DNA of 64,000 nt, from positions 992,001 to 1,056,000 of the forward strand of contig NZ_CP083691.1 of the NCBI RefSeq assembly GCF_020097155.1, in the 5' to 3' direction. Position numbers and translations under genes: made by a program. Each line of letters starts with the position of its first letter. Position 1 is the stretch's first letter. This document shows, piece after piece, positions 39,334 to 50,294 of this stretch. This DNA comes from Micrococcus porci. Its GTDB lineage: Bacteria; Actinomycetota; Actinomycetes; Actinomycetales; Micrococcaceae. The notes below the pieces were generated by a model, which was not told the origin of the DNA, did no database searches, and worked only from the letters and a program-made list of their open reading frames with translations.

Positions 39334-41836
39334 CGTCCGGTAGGTGTGCGGGGACCTCGATGAGGCCGTCGAAGCGCTCGGCCAGGAACCGCAGGACGGT
39401 CAGCGCGCCGGCCTTGTCCAGGGGGCTGTTCCGGTTGCCGCACTTGGGCGACTGCACGCAGGACGGACAGCCCTCCGCACACTCGCACGCGGCGATCGCC
39501 CCGGCCGTGGCCTCCACCCAGCGGCGAGCCTGGGCGAAGCCGCGCTCGGCGAACCCGGCCCCGCCCGGGCGCCCGTCGTACACGAACACCGTGGGCACCC
39601 CGGTGTCCGGGTGCAGCACCATCGAGACGCCGCCGATGTCCCAGCGGTCGTTCGAGGCGACCAGCGGCATCATGCCGATCATCGCGTGCTCCGCGGCGTG
39701 CAGGGCGCCGGGCAGCCGGTCCATGGTGAGCCCCGCGGCCACGAGCTCCTCGGAGGCGGCCTGGAACCACACGGCGGACGTGAACAGGTCCCGGGCGGGC
39801 AGGTCCAAGGGCTCTTCACCGAGCACCTCCCCGGAGAGCAGCGCCTTGCGCTGGAAGGAGATCACCTGCGTGGTCACCTGCACGTCGCCCAGGCACCAGC
39901 GCAGGGAGGACCCGGCGGCGTCGAGGCGCCGGTGCACGGCCACGATCTCGATCTCCGTGACGTCCCGGGCCTGCGTCGTGAAGTCCGGCCACGCCCGCTG
40001 CACGAGCACCGCGTGCGCGTCCTCGTCGAGGTCCTCCACCAGGAAGGTGCGGTCCTGATGCACGTACACCGCGCCCGGATGCGCCTGGTAGTGGGTCTGC
40101 GGGGAGTCCATGGTGCCCAGCAGCGCGCCCGACTCGACGTCGATGATGTCCATGGGCCCGCCGCCGTCGTCGCGCAGGGAGACCAGGGACGCCGCGTGCT
40201 CCGTGTGCGTCCAGAACCAGCCCGCCGGCCGCCGCCGCAGCAGCCCCTGCTCGACGAGGACGTCCAGCAGCTCCCGCACCCGCTCCGGGCCGCCGAACCA
40301 GGGCAGGTCCTCGGGGCGCAGCGGCAGCTCCGCGGCGGCCGCGCACAGCTGCGGTCCCAGCAGGTGCGGGTTCGCGGGGTCCAGCACCGTGTCCTCCACG
40401 CCCAGGTCGAACACCGCCCCCGGGTGCTCCACCACGAACGTGTCCAGGGGGTCGTCGGAGGCCACGAAGAACGCCAGCGCGTCCTGGCCGCCGCGCCCGG
40501 CCCGGCCGATCTGCTGGAAGAACGACGCGCGGGTCCCCGGCCAGCCCGCCACCACCACGGCGTCCAGGCCCGCCACGTCGATGCCCATCTCCAGGGCTGG
40601 GGTGGAGGCCATGCCCAGCAGCCGCCCGGAGCGCAGGGCCTCCTCCAGGGCGCGCCGCTCCTCCGGAAGGTAGCCGGAACGGTAGGCCGCGATGCGCGAG
40701 CCCAGCCCGGCCTCGACCTCCTCGAGCTGGCGCTTGGCGGCGCCGGCGATGGTCTCCGCGCCGCGCCGGGACTTGATGAACGCGAGCGTCCGGACCTGCT
40801 GCAGGGCCAGGTCCGTGAGCAGGTCGGCCGCGGTGGCGGTGGCGGAGCGGCGCACCGGCGCCCCGTTCTCCCCGCGACGGTCCGTCAGCTCCGGTTCCCA
40901 GAACGCGACGTGCACCGCACCGTGGGGAGAGGCGTCCTCCGTCACGGCCTCCACCTCCCCGGGGGCGGCGCCGATGAGCGTGGCGAGGTGCTCGGCCGGG
41001 GCCGCGGAGGTCGCCGAGGCGCCGATGAACACGGTCTCCGGCCGCTCACCCCGATAGTGGGCCACCACACGGCGCAGCCGGCGCAGCAGGATCCCCACCT
41101 GCGATCCGAACACGCCGCGGTAGGTGTGGGACTCGTCCAGCACCACGTAGGCGAGGTTGCGGAAGAACACGGCCCACCGCTCGTGGTGGGGCAGGATCCC
41201 CACGTGCAGCATGTCCGGGTTGGTCAGCAGCACGTTCGCGTGCTCGCGGGCCCAGATCCGGTCCTGGGGGGCGGTGTCGCCGTCGTAGGGCGCGGCGCGC
41301 AGCCAGGCGGCGCCGTCCCGCTCCAGGGCACGCCAGGAGGCCAGCTGGTCCGCCGCGAGCGCCTTGGTGGGCGCCAGGTACAGGACGGTCGCCCGCGGGT
41401 CGGCCGCGAGCGTGGCGCCCACGGCGAGCTGATAGGCCAGGGACTTGCCCGATGCCGTGCCCGTCGCCAGGACGGTGTGCCGCCCGGCCAGCGCCGCGGC
41501 CGTCCCGCGTGCCTGGTGCTCCCAGGGGGCCTGCACGCCGCGAGCGGCGAAGGCCCGCACCAGCCCGGCGGGAGTGCCGGCCGGCCAGGGGGCTGACCGC
41601 GGGGTGCGGGCCGGGATCGTGGTGACGTGGCGGATCTGCGCCGGCAGGGATCGACGTCCCAGCGCGGCCGCGAACGCCGCCCGCGCCTCGGGATCACCTG
41701 TGGCGAGTTCCTGGGGCGGCTCCCAGCCCGGCCCGCCGGGAGCGGGCGTGGGCACGTCCCGTGCGGAGCGGTCCTCCGCCGGGCCGCGAGCGGCCCACGG
41801 GTCGTCGTCGGGCCAGGGGACCGGGCCGCCGGTCAC
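39323..41836 (-). CDS. DEAH-box helicase with DUF1998 (MrfA/Rv3649-like)
   Basis: An 837-residue superfamily 2 helicase. Motifs are [14 protein letters not shown] (I), [11 protein letters not shown] (Ia), [14 protein letters not shown] (II), [10 protein letters not shown] (III), a second RecA domain with [20 protein letters not shown] and [11 protein letters not shown], and a C-terminal DUF1998 region with a four-Cys set ([10 protein letters not shown] and KCGNRN). This layout matches B. subtilis MrfA, a mitomycin-damage repair helicase. Its exonuclease partner MrfB is not seen here. The GTG start overlaps the GNAT gene's stop codon. The gene's end converges on the tad operon and overlaps it by 11 bases, so strong expression of one could affect the other. 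Confidence 0.92.
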   Translation of the reverse strand: MTGGPVPWPDDDPWAARGPAEDRSARDVPTPAPGGPGWEPPQELATGDPEARAAFAAALGRRSLPAQIRHVTTIPARTPRSAPWPAGTPAGLVRAFAARGVQAPWEHQARGTAAALAGRHTVLATGTASGKSLAYQLAVGATLAADPRATVLYLAPTKALAADQLASWRALERDGAAWLRAAPYDGDTAPQDRIWAREHANVLLTNPDMLHVGILPHHERWAVFFRNLAYVVLDESHTYRGVFGSQVGILLRRLRRVVAHYRGERPETVFIGASATSAAPAEHLATLIGAAPGEVEAVTEDASPHGAVHVAFWEPELTDRRGENGAPVRRSATATAADLLTDLALQQVRTLAFIKSRRGAETIAGAAKRQLEEVEAGLGSRIAAYRSGYLPEERRALEEALRSGRLLGMASTPALEMGIDVAGLDAVVVAGWPGTRASFFQQIGRAGRGGQDALAFFVASDDPLDTFVVEHPGAVFDLGVEDTVLDPANPHLLGPQLCAAAAELPLRPEDLPWFGGPERVRELLDVLVEQGLLRRRPAGWFWTHTEHAASLVSLRDDGGGPMDIIDVESGALLGTMDSPQTHYQAHPGAVYVHQDRTFLVEDLDEDAHAVLVQRAWPDFTTQARDVTEIEIVAVHRRLDAAGSSLRWCLGDVQVTTQVISFQRKALLSGEVLGEEPLDLPARDLFTSAVWFQAASEELVAAGLTMDRLPGALHAAEHAMIGMMPLVASNDRWDIGGVSMVLHPDTGVPTVFVYDGRPGGAGFAERGFAQARRWVEATAGAIAACECAEGCPSCVQSPKCGNRNSPLDKAGALTVLRFLAERFDGLIEVPAHLPDVTA

Positions 41837-42609
41837 CGGGCCATCGTGCCGGTGTGCTCCGCCCCGGGGGCCTCGCCGTCGGCGCGGGTCCAGATGCGCA
41901 CGGGGCCCAGGTCGGTCCAGCCGAGGTGGCCGTAGAGCTTCTGCCCGTCCGGGGAGGCGACCAGCAGACCCCGCTCGAGCTCGTCGTCCGCCCCGAGCGC
42001 CTCGCTGGTGAGGTGGCGCATGACCAGGCTGCCCAGGCCGCGGCGGCGGTGGTCCGGGGAGGTCCAGATGCGGTCGAACACGGCGGTCTCGCCCTCGAAC
42101 GTCACCCAGCCCAGCGCGGCGAGCTCCTCCTCGCCCTCCGGGACGCCCGACAGGGCGCCGGCGGCGTAGAACCGGACGCGGCGCGAGCCGGGCCGCGGCT
42201 CGTCCACGTGCGCCTCGTAGCCCTCGGGCAGCAGCGGCGGCTCCACGTCCTGGACCTCGCGGTCCAGCTCCATGGACATGAACCGCTCGGGCAGCACGGC
42301 CGAGTGCAGGCCCGCGGACGTCAGGTCCTGGTCGGTCTCGCCGAAGACCGTGACCAGGCGGTCCGGCTGCTCCTCCAGGGACGCCAGGGCCGGGGCCAGG
42401 GCGTCGGCGTCGGGGGAGACGAGGACGTGCTCCCACGTGGTGGGGATGTCCATCGCGGCGCGGCCGGCGCCGCCGGGGATGCGCTGCGCCGAGCGCTTCT
42501 TGCGCAGGGCCGAGCGCATGCCGTCCTCGATGCGGGTCTCATAGCCTCGGGAGCGGGACCACGCGGCGAACCACGTGCCCACCAGGGTGTCGTCGATGCT
42601 CTGCGTCAT
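41833..42609 (-). CDS. GNAT family acetyltransferase
   Basis: A 258-residue N-acetyltransferase with the acetyl-CoA-binding motif [21 protein letters not shown] in the C-terminal half and [19 protein letters not shown] as the last strand. The N-terminal 110 residues resemble no domain I know. The substrate is unknown; it could be a small molecule or protein lysines. A -10-like TACCCT ends seven bases before the ATG (leaderless). It is divergent from trhO, with a Crp-like site between them. Confidence 0.87.
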   Translation of the reverse strand: MTQSIDDTLVGTWFAAWSRSRGYETRIEDGMRSALRKKRSAQRIPGGAGRAAMDIPTTWEHVLVSPDADALAPALASLEEQPDRLVTVFGETDQDLTSAGLHSAVLPERFMSMELDREVQDVEPPLLPEGYEAHVDEPRPGSRRVRFYAAGALSGVPEGEEELAALGWVTFEGETAVFDRIWTSPDHRRRGLGSLVMRHLTSEALGADDELERGLLVASPDGQKLYGHLGWTDLGPVRIWTRADGEAPGAEHTGTMAR

Positions 42610-42654
42610 GGTTCAGAGGGTACGGGCGGCGCACGCCGGGGGCCATGCCCCCCG

Positions 42655-42670
42655 CGTGATCGTCGTCACA
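42655..42670. promoter_or_regulatory. Likely Crp/GlxR binding site
   Basis: CGTGA-TCGTCG-TCACA matches TGTGA-N6-TCACA at 9 of 10 fixed positions with correct spacing. It lies in the divergent region between the GNAT gene (start 42,609) and trhO (start 42,727), and is embedded in a larger inverted repeat (CCCCCGCGT ... ACGCGGGGG, 42,649-42,684). A crp gene is present at 27,818. Confidence 0.6.
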
Positions 42671-42726
42671 TCGTGACGCGGGGGACGTCCGGCCCCGCGC
42701 GGCCGCCCCGACTACGCTCGGATCCG

Positions 42727-43674
42727 ATGACCGCCGCCGCCCCCGCCGCCCCGACGCCGCTCCCCGCCCCCGGAGGGCCGGGCCGGATCGCGCTGTACTA
42801 CCGGTTCACGCCCCTGGCCGACCCGGAGGCCGTGCGGCTGTGGCAGCGGACCCTGGCCGTCTCCCTCGGGCTGGCCGGGCGGATCATCGTCTCCCCGCAG
42901 GGCATCAACGGCACCGTCGGCGGGCCCGCGGAGGCGGTGAAGCGCTACGTCCGCGGCACCCGCGAGCACCCGGCGTTCCGGGGCCTGGAGGTGACGTGGT
43001 CGGACGGCTCGGCCGCGGACTTCCCGCGGCTGTCCGTGAAGGTCCGCCCCGAGCTGGTGGCCTTCGGCGCCCCCGAACGGATCCGCGTGGACGAGCACGG
43101 CGTCGTCGGCACCGGCGAGCACCTGCCCGCGGATCAGCTCCACGCCCTCGTGGCCGAGCGCGCCGCCCAGGGGCGCCCCGTCCGTTTCCTCGACGGGCGC
43201 AACAGCGTGGAGGCCGCCATCGGCCGGTTCGAGGACGCCGTCATCCCGGCGGCGCACACCACGCGCGACCTGCTGGAGGCCGTGGACTCCGGCTCCCTCG
43301 ACCACCTCAAGGACCAGCCCGTGGTCACGTACTGCACGGGCGGCGTCCGCTGCGAGGTGCTCTCCGCGCTGCTCAAGGACCGCGGATTCTCCGAGGTCTA
43401 CCAGCTCGACGGCGGGATCGTCCGCTACGGCGAGGCCCACGGCGACGCCGGGCTCTGGCACGGCCGCCTCGCCGTGTTCGACCGCCGCCTCTCCCTGGCC
43501 TTCACCGACGGCGCGGAGACGCTCGGCCGGTGCGTCACCTGCGGCGGGGCCACGTCCCACCTGGCCAACTGCGCCGACCCCGCCTGCACCACCCTTCAGG
43601 TGCGCTGCCCGGACTGCGTGGCCGCCCATCCCGACCACGTCTGCCCCCGCTGCCTCGAGAGGACCCCCGCATGA
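42727..43674 (+). CDS. trhO: tRNA uridine 5-oxyacetic acid / hydroxylation rhodanese-like protein (TrhO/YceA)
   Basis: A 315-residue rhodanese-domain protein of the TrhO group, which hydroxylates uridine 34 of certain tRNAs using O2. The N-terminal part has [13 protein letters not shown] and SPQGINGTV. The rhodanese domain carries the active Cys near residue 203 ([10 protein letters not shown]) and [11 protein letters not shown] Cys-rich C-terminus (CVTCGG, then CPDC and CPRC) probably binds zinc. A -10-like TACGCT lies eight bases before the ATG. The methyltransferase gene overlaps its stop (ATGA). Confidence 0.9.
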   Translation: MTAAAPAAPTPLPAPGGPGRIALYYRFTPLADPEAVRLWQRTLAVSLGLAGRIIVSPQGINGTVGGPAEAVKRYVRGTREHPAFRGLEVTWSDGSAADFPRLSVKVRPELVAFGAPERIRVDEHGVVGTGEHLPADQLHALVAERAAQGRPVRFLDGRNSVEAAIGRFEDAVIPAAHTTRDLLEAVDSGSLDHLKDQPVVTYCTGGVRCEVLSALLKDRGFSEVYQLDGGIVRYGEAHGDAGLWHGRLAVFDRRLSLAFTDGAETLGRCVTCGGATSHLANCADPACTTLQVRCPDCVAAHPDHVCPRCLERTPA

Positions 43675-45365
43675 GCCTGCCCGCCCCGCACCTGAGCCCC
43701 GCCGCGGCCGCCGCACTCGCGGCCGACCTCACCGCCCTGCCGTACACGACCGACGTCGTGGAGACGCTGCTCGGACCCGTGGCCACCGCGGCCCTGGACC
43801 GCGAGCACGCCGTGGCCGCGCGCCGCGTGGTCGCCGGGGTCCTCGCCGCGCCCGCCGCGCGCGATGCCGCCGCCGCCTCCCGCCCGCTGGCCGCGGTGGT
43901 CGGCGCCTTCATGCTGGGCGAGCCCGTCCCCGCGGCCGACCTCGCCGCCGCCCTGCCCGCGCTGGGGCTGGACGGGGCCGTGGAGGCGGGGCTCGTCGTC
44001 CTCGACGGGGCCGATACGGGAGCCGAGAGGGCACGCGCCACCGTGGACCTCTCGCCCTATGCCGCGGACGAGCCCGGGCCGATGTGGGTGGCCTCGGACC
44101 AGACCGCGCTGCAGCGCCGCGGACCGCTGCCGGAGGACCACGTGCTCGGCATCGGCCGGGCCTCCCTCACGCTGGCCGGGGCCACGCAGCGCCGGCCGGT
44201 CGCCCGGGCCCTGGACCTGGGCGTGGGCTGCGGCGTCCAGACCCTTCACCTGCTGGCCCACGCCGAGCACGTCACCGCCACGGACCTCTCCGAGCGCGCC
44301 CTCGACTTCACCCGGTTCAACCTCCTGCTCAACGCGGACGTCCTCCGCCTGGACCGGGAGCGCCTGGAGGATCGGGTCCGCCTGGCCGCCGGGGACCTGC
44401 TCGGGCCGGTGGCGGGGGAGCGGTTCGACCTGGTCGTCTCCAATCCGCCGTTCGTCATCACCCCGCGCACCGATCCCGACGCTCCCGTGCTCACCTACCG
44501 GGACGGAGGCCGCGAGGGGGATCGACTCGTCGCCGAGCTGATCGCCGCCCTGCCGGAGCACCTCGTCGAGGGCGGCACCGCGCAGCTGCTCGCCAACTGG
44601 GAGATTCCCGCAGGAGCGGCCGAGATCCCCGCGGGAGCGGCCGAGGTCCCCGCGGGAGACGACGCCCCTCCTGCTTGGGACGCGCGCCCCCGGTCCTGGG
44701 TGGGCCCCGGGATGCAGGCGTGGTTCGTCCAGCGGGACCGGCAGGACCCGGCCGGCTACGCCGAGACGTGGCTGCAGGACTCGTCCCTCGAGCTGGACCC
44801 GGCCGCCTACGAGGCCGCGTACCGCGGCTACCTGGACGACTTCGCGGCCCGCGGGGTCACCGGGGTGGGCTTCGGGCACGTGTGGCTGCGCCGCCCCGCC
44901 GCGGACCGCTCGCAGGGCCGAGCGTGGACGGTCGCCGAGGAGCTGACCCAGCCGCTCGACGAGGCCCTCGGCACGGCCTGGGCGGCCGCCGTCGCCCGCC
45001 GGGACCGGCTCGCCGCCGGACCGGAGGCGGGGGCGACCGACGCCGTCGTCACCGGTGACCCCGCCCTGGCCGCGCTGCGCGGCCTGCACCTGCGCGTGGC
45101 CGAGGACGTCACGGAGGAGCGGCACTCCCGGTTCGGCGCCGAGCATCCTGAGGTCATCCTGGCCCGTCAGGGCGCGGGCTTCCGGCGCACCGCCCGCCTG
45201 GACACCGCCACGGCGGGCGTCCTGTCCGCCAGCGACGGCGAGCTGTCCGTGGGGCAGCTGGTCGGCGCGGTGGCGGCCCTGCTGGAGCTGGACGACGCCG
45301 GCCGAGCCGGACTGCTGGCGGCCGTCCGGGAACTCCATGAGGACGGCTTCCTGCTCGAGGCCTGA
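43671..45365 (+). CDS. Class I methyltransferase with N-terminal DUF7059-like domain
   Basis: A 564-residue SAM-dependent methyltransferase. The SAM-binding core has [16 protein letters not shown] and [13 protein letters not shown], and the catalytic motif VVSNPPFVI marks an N-methyltransferase of the HemK/RsmC/TrmN6 type acting on nucleic acid bases or Gln. The first 180 residues and the last 130 are helical additions seen in actinobacterial homologues. A short in-frame repeat lies at residues about 312-331 ([21 protein letters not shown]). The target is unknown; the pairing with trhO suggests RNA. Confidence 0.85.
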   Translation: MSLPAPHLSPAAAAALAADLTALPYTTDVVETLLGPVATAALDREHAVAARRVVAGVLAAPAARDAAAASRPLAAVVGAFMLGEPVPAADLAAALPALGLDGAVEAGLVVLDGADTGAERARATVDLSPYAADEPGPMWVASDQTALQRRGPLPEDHVLGIGRASLTLAGATQRRPVARALDLGVGCGVQTLHLLAHAEHVTATDLSERALDFTRFNLLLNADVLRLDRERLEDRVRLAAGDLLGPVAGERFDLVVSNPPFVITPRTDPDAPVLTYRDGGREGDRLVAELIAALPEHLVEGGTAQLLANWEIPAGAAEIPAGAAEVPAGDDAPPAWDARPRSWVGPGMQAWFVQRDRQDPAGYAETWLQDSSLELDPAAYEAAYRGYLDDFAARGVTGVGFGHVWLRRPAADRSQGRAWTVAEELTQPLDEALGTAWAAAVARRDRLAAGPEAGATDAVVTGDPALAALRGLHLRVAEDVTEERHSRFGAEHPEVILARQGAGFRRTARLDTATAGVLSASDGELSVGQLVGAVAALLELDDAGRAGLLAAVRELHEDGFLLEA

Positions 45366-45488
45366 GCGTCCGGGGCGGGGTCGGGTCCCGCCGGTGTGGC
45401 TAGTGTGGGGGGACTGGACCATAGGATGACGGCGCGCAGGCCCGCCGTCCGGCGGTCCCGTGCCCGTCCGTCCGAGGAGGAACCCCCC

Positions 45489-48332
45489 GTGCCCACTGCA
45501 TCCGCGTCGACGTCCAGCTCCGTGCCCCAGGGCAAGAAGCTGGTCATCGTGGAGTCCCCGGCCAAGAGCAAGTCGATCGCGAAGTACCTCAACGCGGTCG
45601 GCGAGGGCTGGGTGGTGGACTCGTCCGTGGGGCACATCCGCGACCTCCCCAAGCCCTCGGATCTGCCCGCGGACATGAAGAAGGGCCCGTACGGCAAGTT
45701 CGCGGTGGACACGGAGCACGGCTTCACCCCGTACTACGTGGTGCACCCGGACAAGAAGAAGAAGGTCACCGAGCTCAAGCGCGAGCTCAAGGACGCCGAG
45801 GCCCTCTACCTGGCCACCGATGCGGACCGCGAGGGCGAGGCCATCGCGTGGCACCTGCTGGACACGCTCAAGCCCAAGGTCCCCGTGTACCGCATGACCT
45901 TCGGCGAGATCACCAAGGAGGGCGTGCGCCGCGGTCTGGAGAACATCCGCGAGCTGGACACCCACCTGGTGGACGCCCAGGAGACCCGCCGCATCCTGGA
46001 CCGCCTCTTCGGCTACGAGCTCTCCCCGGTGCTGTGGCGCAAGGTCTCCCGCGGCCTGTCCGCCGGCCGCGTGCAGTCGGTGGCCACCCGCCTGGTGGTG
46101 GAGCGCGAGCGCGAGCGCATGGCGTTCGTGGCCGCGCAGTACTGGGGAGTGGAGGGCACCTTCACCGTGGGCCCGGACGCGAAGGCCGACGGCGCCGCCG
46201 GCTCCTCCTTCACCGCCCGCCTGTCCACGGTGGACGGGGCGCGCGTGGCCACGGGCCGCGACTTCGACGACGCCGGGCGCCTCAAGGAGTCCGCCGGCAA
46301 GAAGGTGGCGCACCTCGACGAGGCCGCGGCGGCGTCGCTGGCCGAGGGCCTGGACGGCAAGGACTTCACGGTGGACTCCGTGGAGGACAAGCCGTACACC
46401 CGCCGTCCGGCCGCTCCATTCACCACCTCCACGCTGCAGCAGGAGGCCTCCCGCAAGCTGCGCATGAGCGCGCGGGTGACCATGCAGGTCGCCCAGCGCC
46501 TCTACGAGAACGGCTACATCACCTACATGCGCACCGACTCGGTGAACCTCTCCCAGGAGGCCGTGCAGGCCGCCCGGAGGCAGGCCACCGAGCTCTACGG
46601 CCAGGAGTCCGTGCCGACCCAGCCGCGCGTCTACGCCAAGCGCACCGAGAACGCGCAGGAGGCCCACGAGGCCATCCGCCCCGCCGGCGACTCCTTCCGC
46701 ACGCCCGCCCAGGTCAAGGCGGAGCTGCGTCCGGACGAGTTCCGCCTGTACGAGCTGATCTGGAAGCGCACCGTGGCCTCCCAGATGGCCGACGCCAAGG
46801 GCTACACCGCCACCCTGCGCTTCTCCGCGCAGGCCGAGGACGGCCGCACCGCCCAGTTCGCCGCCTCCGGCACCGTGATCACCTTCAAGGGCTTCCTCGA
46901 CGCCTACGAGGAGGGCCGAGACGCCGAGCCCGAGGAGGAGAAGGACGCCAAGGACCGCCGCCTGCCGCAGGTGGCGGAGGGCGAGACCCTCACCGGCGCC
47001 CCCATCCAGCCCACGGGCCACGAGACCACCCCGCCCGCCCGCTACACGGAGGCCTCGATCGTCGCCGAGCTGGAGCGCCGCGAGATCGGCCGCCCGTCCA
47101 CCTACGCGCCCACGATCTCCACGATCATGGACCGCGGCTACGTGTCCAAGCGCGGCAGCGCCCTGGTCCCGTCCTGGACCGCGTTCGCCGTGATCGGCCT
47201 GCTCGAGGACTACTTCGCGAAGTACGTGGACTACGACTTCACGGCGCGCATGGAGGACGACCTCGACCGGATCGCCGCCGGCGAGCTGGCCCGCGAGGCA
47301 TGGCTGCAGACCTTCTACTTCGGCGCGGACTCCGCGGACACGCAGAAGGGCGTCGAGGGCCTGAAGCACGTGGTGGAGAACCTCGGCGAGATCGACGCCC
47401 GGCAGGTCAACTCCCTGCCCGTCACCGAGGACATCACCCTGCGCGTGGGCCAGTACGGCCCCTACCTGGAGCGCCGCCTCCCCGAGGGCGCCGCCGAGGG
47501 CACCGCGCCCGAGCGCGCCAACGTGCCCGAGGACCTCGCCCCGGACGAGCTCACCCCCGCCAAGGCGGAGGAGCTCATGGCCGCCGGCGGTGCGGACGAG
47601 CGCGAGCTCGGCGTGGACCCGGAGACCGGGCGGACCGTCGTCGCCAAGGACGGCCGGTACGGGCCGTACGTCACCGAGGTGATCCCGGAGATGGGCGAGG
47701 AGGAGCTGCAGGCCTGGCTCGACGCCCAGCCCACCGAGTACTACAAGAACGGCAAGCCCAAGCCGAAGAAGAAGCCGGCCAAGGAGAAGCCCCGCACCGG
47801 CTCCCTGTTCAAGACGATGTCCGTGGACACCGTCACCCTGGAGCAGGCGCTCCAGCTGATGTCCCTGCCGCGCATCGTCGGCGCCGACGCCGAAGGCGAG
47901 GTCATCACCGCGCAGAACGGCCGGTTCGGCCCGTACCTGAAGAAGGGCACCGACTCGCGCTCCCTGGAGTCCGAGGACCAGATCTTCACCGTCACGCAGG
48001 AGCAGGCGCTGGAGATCTACGCCCAGCCCAAGCAGCGCGGCCGCGGCACCGCCAAGCCGCCGCTGGCCGAGTTCGGCGAGGACCCGGTCTCCGGCAAGAA
48101 GGTCACCGTGAAGGAGGGCCGGTTCGGTCCGTACGTCACGGACGGCGTCACCAACATCACCGTGCCCCGCGGCCGCGCCCCCGAGGAGCTCACGGCCGAG
48201 GAGGCCTACCAGCTGCTCGCGGACAAGCGCGCCAAGGGCTCGGCGAAGAAGCCGGCGGCCAAGAAGCCCGCCGCCCGCAAGCCCGCCGCCAAGAAGACGA
48301 CGACGTCCACCACCACGCGCAAGAAGGCCTGA
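45489..48332 (+). CDS. topA: DNA topoisomerase I
   Basis: Type IA topoisomerase of 947 residues that relaxes negative supercoils. The Toprim domain has KLVIVESPAKSKSIAKYL and LATDADREGEAIAWHLL, and the catalytic Tyr is in ITYMRTDSVNLS. The C-terminal region holds repeated NGRFGPYLKKG-type domains instead of zinc fingers, then a Lys/Ala-rich tail (KKPAAKKPAARKPAAKKTT), as in other actinobacteria. GTG at 45,489 was preferred to upstream starts because GAGGAGG precedes it and family alignment begins about 15 residues later. -10-like boxes TAGTGT (45,401) and TAGGAT (45,423) lie upstream. Confidence 0.96.
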   Translation: MPTASASTSSSVPQGKKLVIVESPAKSKSIAKYLNAVGEGWVVDSSVGHIRDLPKPSDLPADMKKGPYGKFAVDTEHGFTPYYVVHPDKKKKVTELKRELKDAEALYLATDADREGEAIAWHLLDTLKPKVPVYRMTFGEITKEGVRRGLENIRELDTHLVDAQETRRILDRLFGYELSPVLWRKVSRGLSAGRVQSVATRLVVERERERMAFVAAQYWGVEGTFTVGPDAKADGAAGSSFTARLSTVDGARVATGRDFDDAGRLKESAGKKVAHLDEAAAASLAEGLDGKDFTVDSVEDKPYTRRPAAPFTTSTLQQEASRKLRMSARVTMQVAQRLYENGYITYMRTDSVNLSQEAVQAARRQATELYGQESVPTQPRVYAKRTENAQEAHEAIRPAGDSFRTPAQVKAELRPDEFRLYELIWKRTVASQMADAKGYTATLRFSAQAEDGRTAQFAASGTVITFKGFLDAYEEGRDAEPEEEKDAKDRRLPQVAEGETLTGAPIQPTGHETTPPARYTEASIVAELERREIGRPSTYAPTISTIMDRGYVSKRGSALVPSWTAFAVIGLLEDYFAKYVDYDFTARMEDDLDRIAAGELAREAWLQTFYFGADSADTQKGVEGLKHVVENLGEIDARQVNSLPVTEDITLRVGQYGPYLERRLPEGAAEGTAPERANVPEDLAPDELTPAKAEELMAAGGADERELGVDPETGRTVVAKDGRYGPYVTEVIPEMGEEELQAWLDAQPTEYYKNGKPKPKKKPAKEKPRTGSLFKTMSVDTVTLEQALQLMSLPRIVGADAEGEVITAQNGRFGPYLKKGTDSRSLESEDQIFTVTQEQALEIYAQPKQRGRGTAKPPLAEFGEDPVSGKKVTVKEGRFGPYVTDGVTNITVPRGRAPEELTAEEAYQLLADKRAKGSAKKPAAKKPAARKPAAKKTTTSTTTRKKA

Positions 48333-48335
48333 CCC

Positions 48336-49358
48336 GTGCGCCTGGGCGTCCTGGACATCGGGTCCAACACGGTCCACCTGCTCCTGGTGGAGGCCCGCGC
48401 CGGCGCGCGGCCGACCCCCTACGCGGAGCACAAGCGTTCCCTTCCGCTGATCCGCTACCTGGACGAGTCCGGCGCGATCAACGAGGAGGGCCAGGACGAG
48501 CTGGTCGGCTTCATCGGCGAGGCCGTGGCCTTCGCCGAGGAGCACCGCGCGGAGGACATGATCTCCTTCTGCACCTCGGCCATCCGCGAGGCGGAGAACG
48601 GCCCGGCCGTGCTGGCCCGGGTGGAGGCGGAGACGGGTGTGCACCTCTCCGAGCTCTCCGGCGAGCAGGAGGCGTCCATGACGTACTTCGCCGTGCGCCG
48701 CTGGCAGGGCTGGGGCGTGGGCTCCATCCTGAACTTCGACATCGGCGGCGGCTCCTTCGAGATCGCCTACGGCCAGGACGAGCTGCCCAGCCACGCCGTC
48801 TCCCTGCCGCTGGGCGCCGGCCGGCTCACGCGCGAGCGCCTCCCGGACGACCCGCCCAGCCCCAAGGCCGTGAAGAAGCTCCACAAGCACGTCAGCCGCG
48901 AGATCGAGGCGGTCTTCGCGGACTTCCCGCCGCTCGAGGCCCCCTACGTGGTCACGGCGACCTCCAAGACCTTCCGCTCCCTGGCCCGGCTCACCGGCGC
49001 GGCGCCCTCGGCGGCCGGCCCGTACGTCAAGCGACACCTCCGGGCGGACGACCTCCAGCTCTGGGTCAACCGCCTGGCCGCCATGACCTGGGAGCAGCGG
49101 GCCGAGCTGCCCGGCGTCTCCGAGGTCCGCGCCCCGCAGGTGCTGGCCGGCGCGCTCGTGGCGCTCGCGGCCATGCGCACCTTCGGCGTGGCCCAGCTGG
49201 AGATCTGCCCGTGGGCCCTGCGCGAGGGTCTGATCCTCAACCGCCTGGACGCCCTCATGCTGGAGGGCCACCTGACCCGCGAGGACGGCCTCGGGGTCGG
49301 GCACGTCAACCTCAACACCGACTCCCTGCTGCCGGGGCTCAGCCTGGGGGTGCGCTGA
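48336..49358 (+). CDS. Ppx/GppA family exopolyphosphatase
   Basis: A 340-residue ASKHA-fold phosphatase that hydrolyses polyphosphate or pppGpp. Phosphate 1 loop is [24 protein letters not shown] [11 protein letters not shown] follows, and the second phosphate loop is [13 protein letters not shown]. It lacks the C-terminal HD-like domain of long E. coli Ppx, like mycobacterial Ppx1. The GTG start is 3 bases after the topA stop, and the sugar isomerase follows after 1 base, so these genes form an operon with proC. Confidence 0.92.
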   Translation: MRLGVLDIGSNTVHLLLVEARAGARPTPYAEHKRSLPLIRYLDESGAINEEGQDELVGFIGEAVAFAEEHRAEDMISFCTSAIREAENGPAVLARVEAETGVHLSELSGEQEASMTYFAVRRWQGWGVGSILNFDIGGGSFEIAYGQDELPSHAVSLPLGAGRLTRERLPDDPPSPKAVKKLHKHVSREIEAVFADFPPLEAPYVVTATSKTFRSLARLTGAAPSAAGPYVKRHLRADDLQLWVNRLAAMTWEQRAELPGVSEVRAPQVLAGALVALAAMRTFGVAQLEICPWALREGLILNRLDALMLEGHLTREDGLGVGHVNLNTDSLLPGLSLGVR

Positions 49359-49359
49359 C

Positions 49360-50271
49360 ATGACGGGGCCCTCCGGCGCCGGCTCCCGCCCGTGGGACCC
49401 CCACGGGCGCCACCTGGAGCCGCCGCTGGTCTCCACCGCCCACCTGGCCCCCGCACCCCGGTTCGGCGCGGAGATCCCGGTGACGCTGTCGTCGTCGTCG
49501 GTGTTCCCCCTGGGCACGCAGGACGTGTTCGCCACGGCCGCGGACCTCGGGTACGACGGCGTGGAGGTCATGGTCACGCACAACGCGACCAGCCAGGACG
49601 CCCGCGCCCTGGCCCGGCTGTCCGAGCGCACGGGCATGCGGATCGACTCGATCCACGCGCCCACGCTGCTGTTCACCCAGCAGGTGTGGGGTTCGGCGTG
49701 GTCCAAGATCGTGCGCTCCGTGGAGCTGGCCCGGGCGGTGGGGGCCGTCACCGTGGTGGCCCATCCGCCGTTCCGCTGGCAGGGGAGCTACGCGTCGCAG
49801 TTCGCCCGGCGCACCGCGGAGATCATGGAGGCCACCGGTGTCGTGATCGCCGTGGAGAACATGTACCCGTGGCGGGCGCACGGCCGCGACCTCACCATGT
49901 ACCTGCCCCACTGGGACCCGGTGCCGGAGCCCTACGAGCACGTGACCTGGGACTTCTCCCACGCGGCGATCGCGCGGGAGGACTCCCTGGCGAACATCCG
50001 CGGCCTCGGTGGGCGGCTGCGCCACGTCCACCTCACCGACGGCGTGGACGGGACCAAGGACGCGCATCTGGTGCCCGGCGAGGGCACGCAGAACGTGGCC
50101 GAGTCCCTGCGCTTCCTCGGCCGGGAGGGCCTGGCCGGCACGGTGTGCGTGGAGGTCGGCACGCGCGGCGTCGAGTACGCCGGCCAGCGCGAGGAGAAGC
50201 TGTCCGCCTCGCTCGCGTTCGCGCGCGAGCACCTCGGCCAGAACGATCAGTCCGGCCGGCACGAGTCCTGA
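49360..50271 (+). CDS. Sugar phosphate isomerase/epimerase family protein
   Basis: A 303-residue xylose-isomerase-like TIM-barrel protein. Metal-binding segments are VIAVENMYPW, VTWDFSHAAI, LRHVHLTDG and VCVEVGTRG, with HLVPGEG near the end. The exact sugar substrate is unknown. As I recall, the same neighbour set (ppx1, this family, proC) occurs at Rv0496-Rv0500. The N-terminal 35 residues are an addition before the barrel. Confidence 0.88.
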   Translation: MTGPSGAGSRPWDPHGRHLEPPLVSTAHLAPAPRFGAEIPVTLSSSSVFPLGTQDVFATAADLGYDGVEVMVTHNATSQDARALARLSERTGMRIDSIHAPTLLFTQQVWGSAWSKIVRSVELARAVGAVTVVAHPPFRWQGSYASQFARRTAEIMEATGVVIAVENMYPWRAHGRDLTMYLPHWDPVPEPYEHVTWDFSHAAIAREDSLANIRGLGGRLRHVHLTDGVDGTKDAHLVPGEGTQNVAESLRFLGREGLAGTVCVEVGTRGVEYAGQREEKLSASLAFAREHLGQNDQSGRHES

Positions 50272-50294
50272 ACCCCGTCCCCGGAAGGAACCCC

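Noticed and set aside
43596-49751. 2,051-residue minus-strand open frame opposite the methyltransferase, topA and ppx genes
   Set aside because: It is a shadow of three strongly supported genes; its His/Arg/Gly-rich composition matches no protein.
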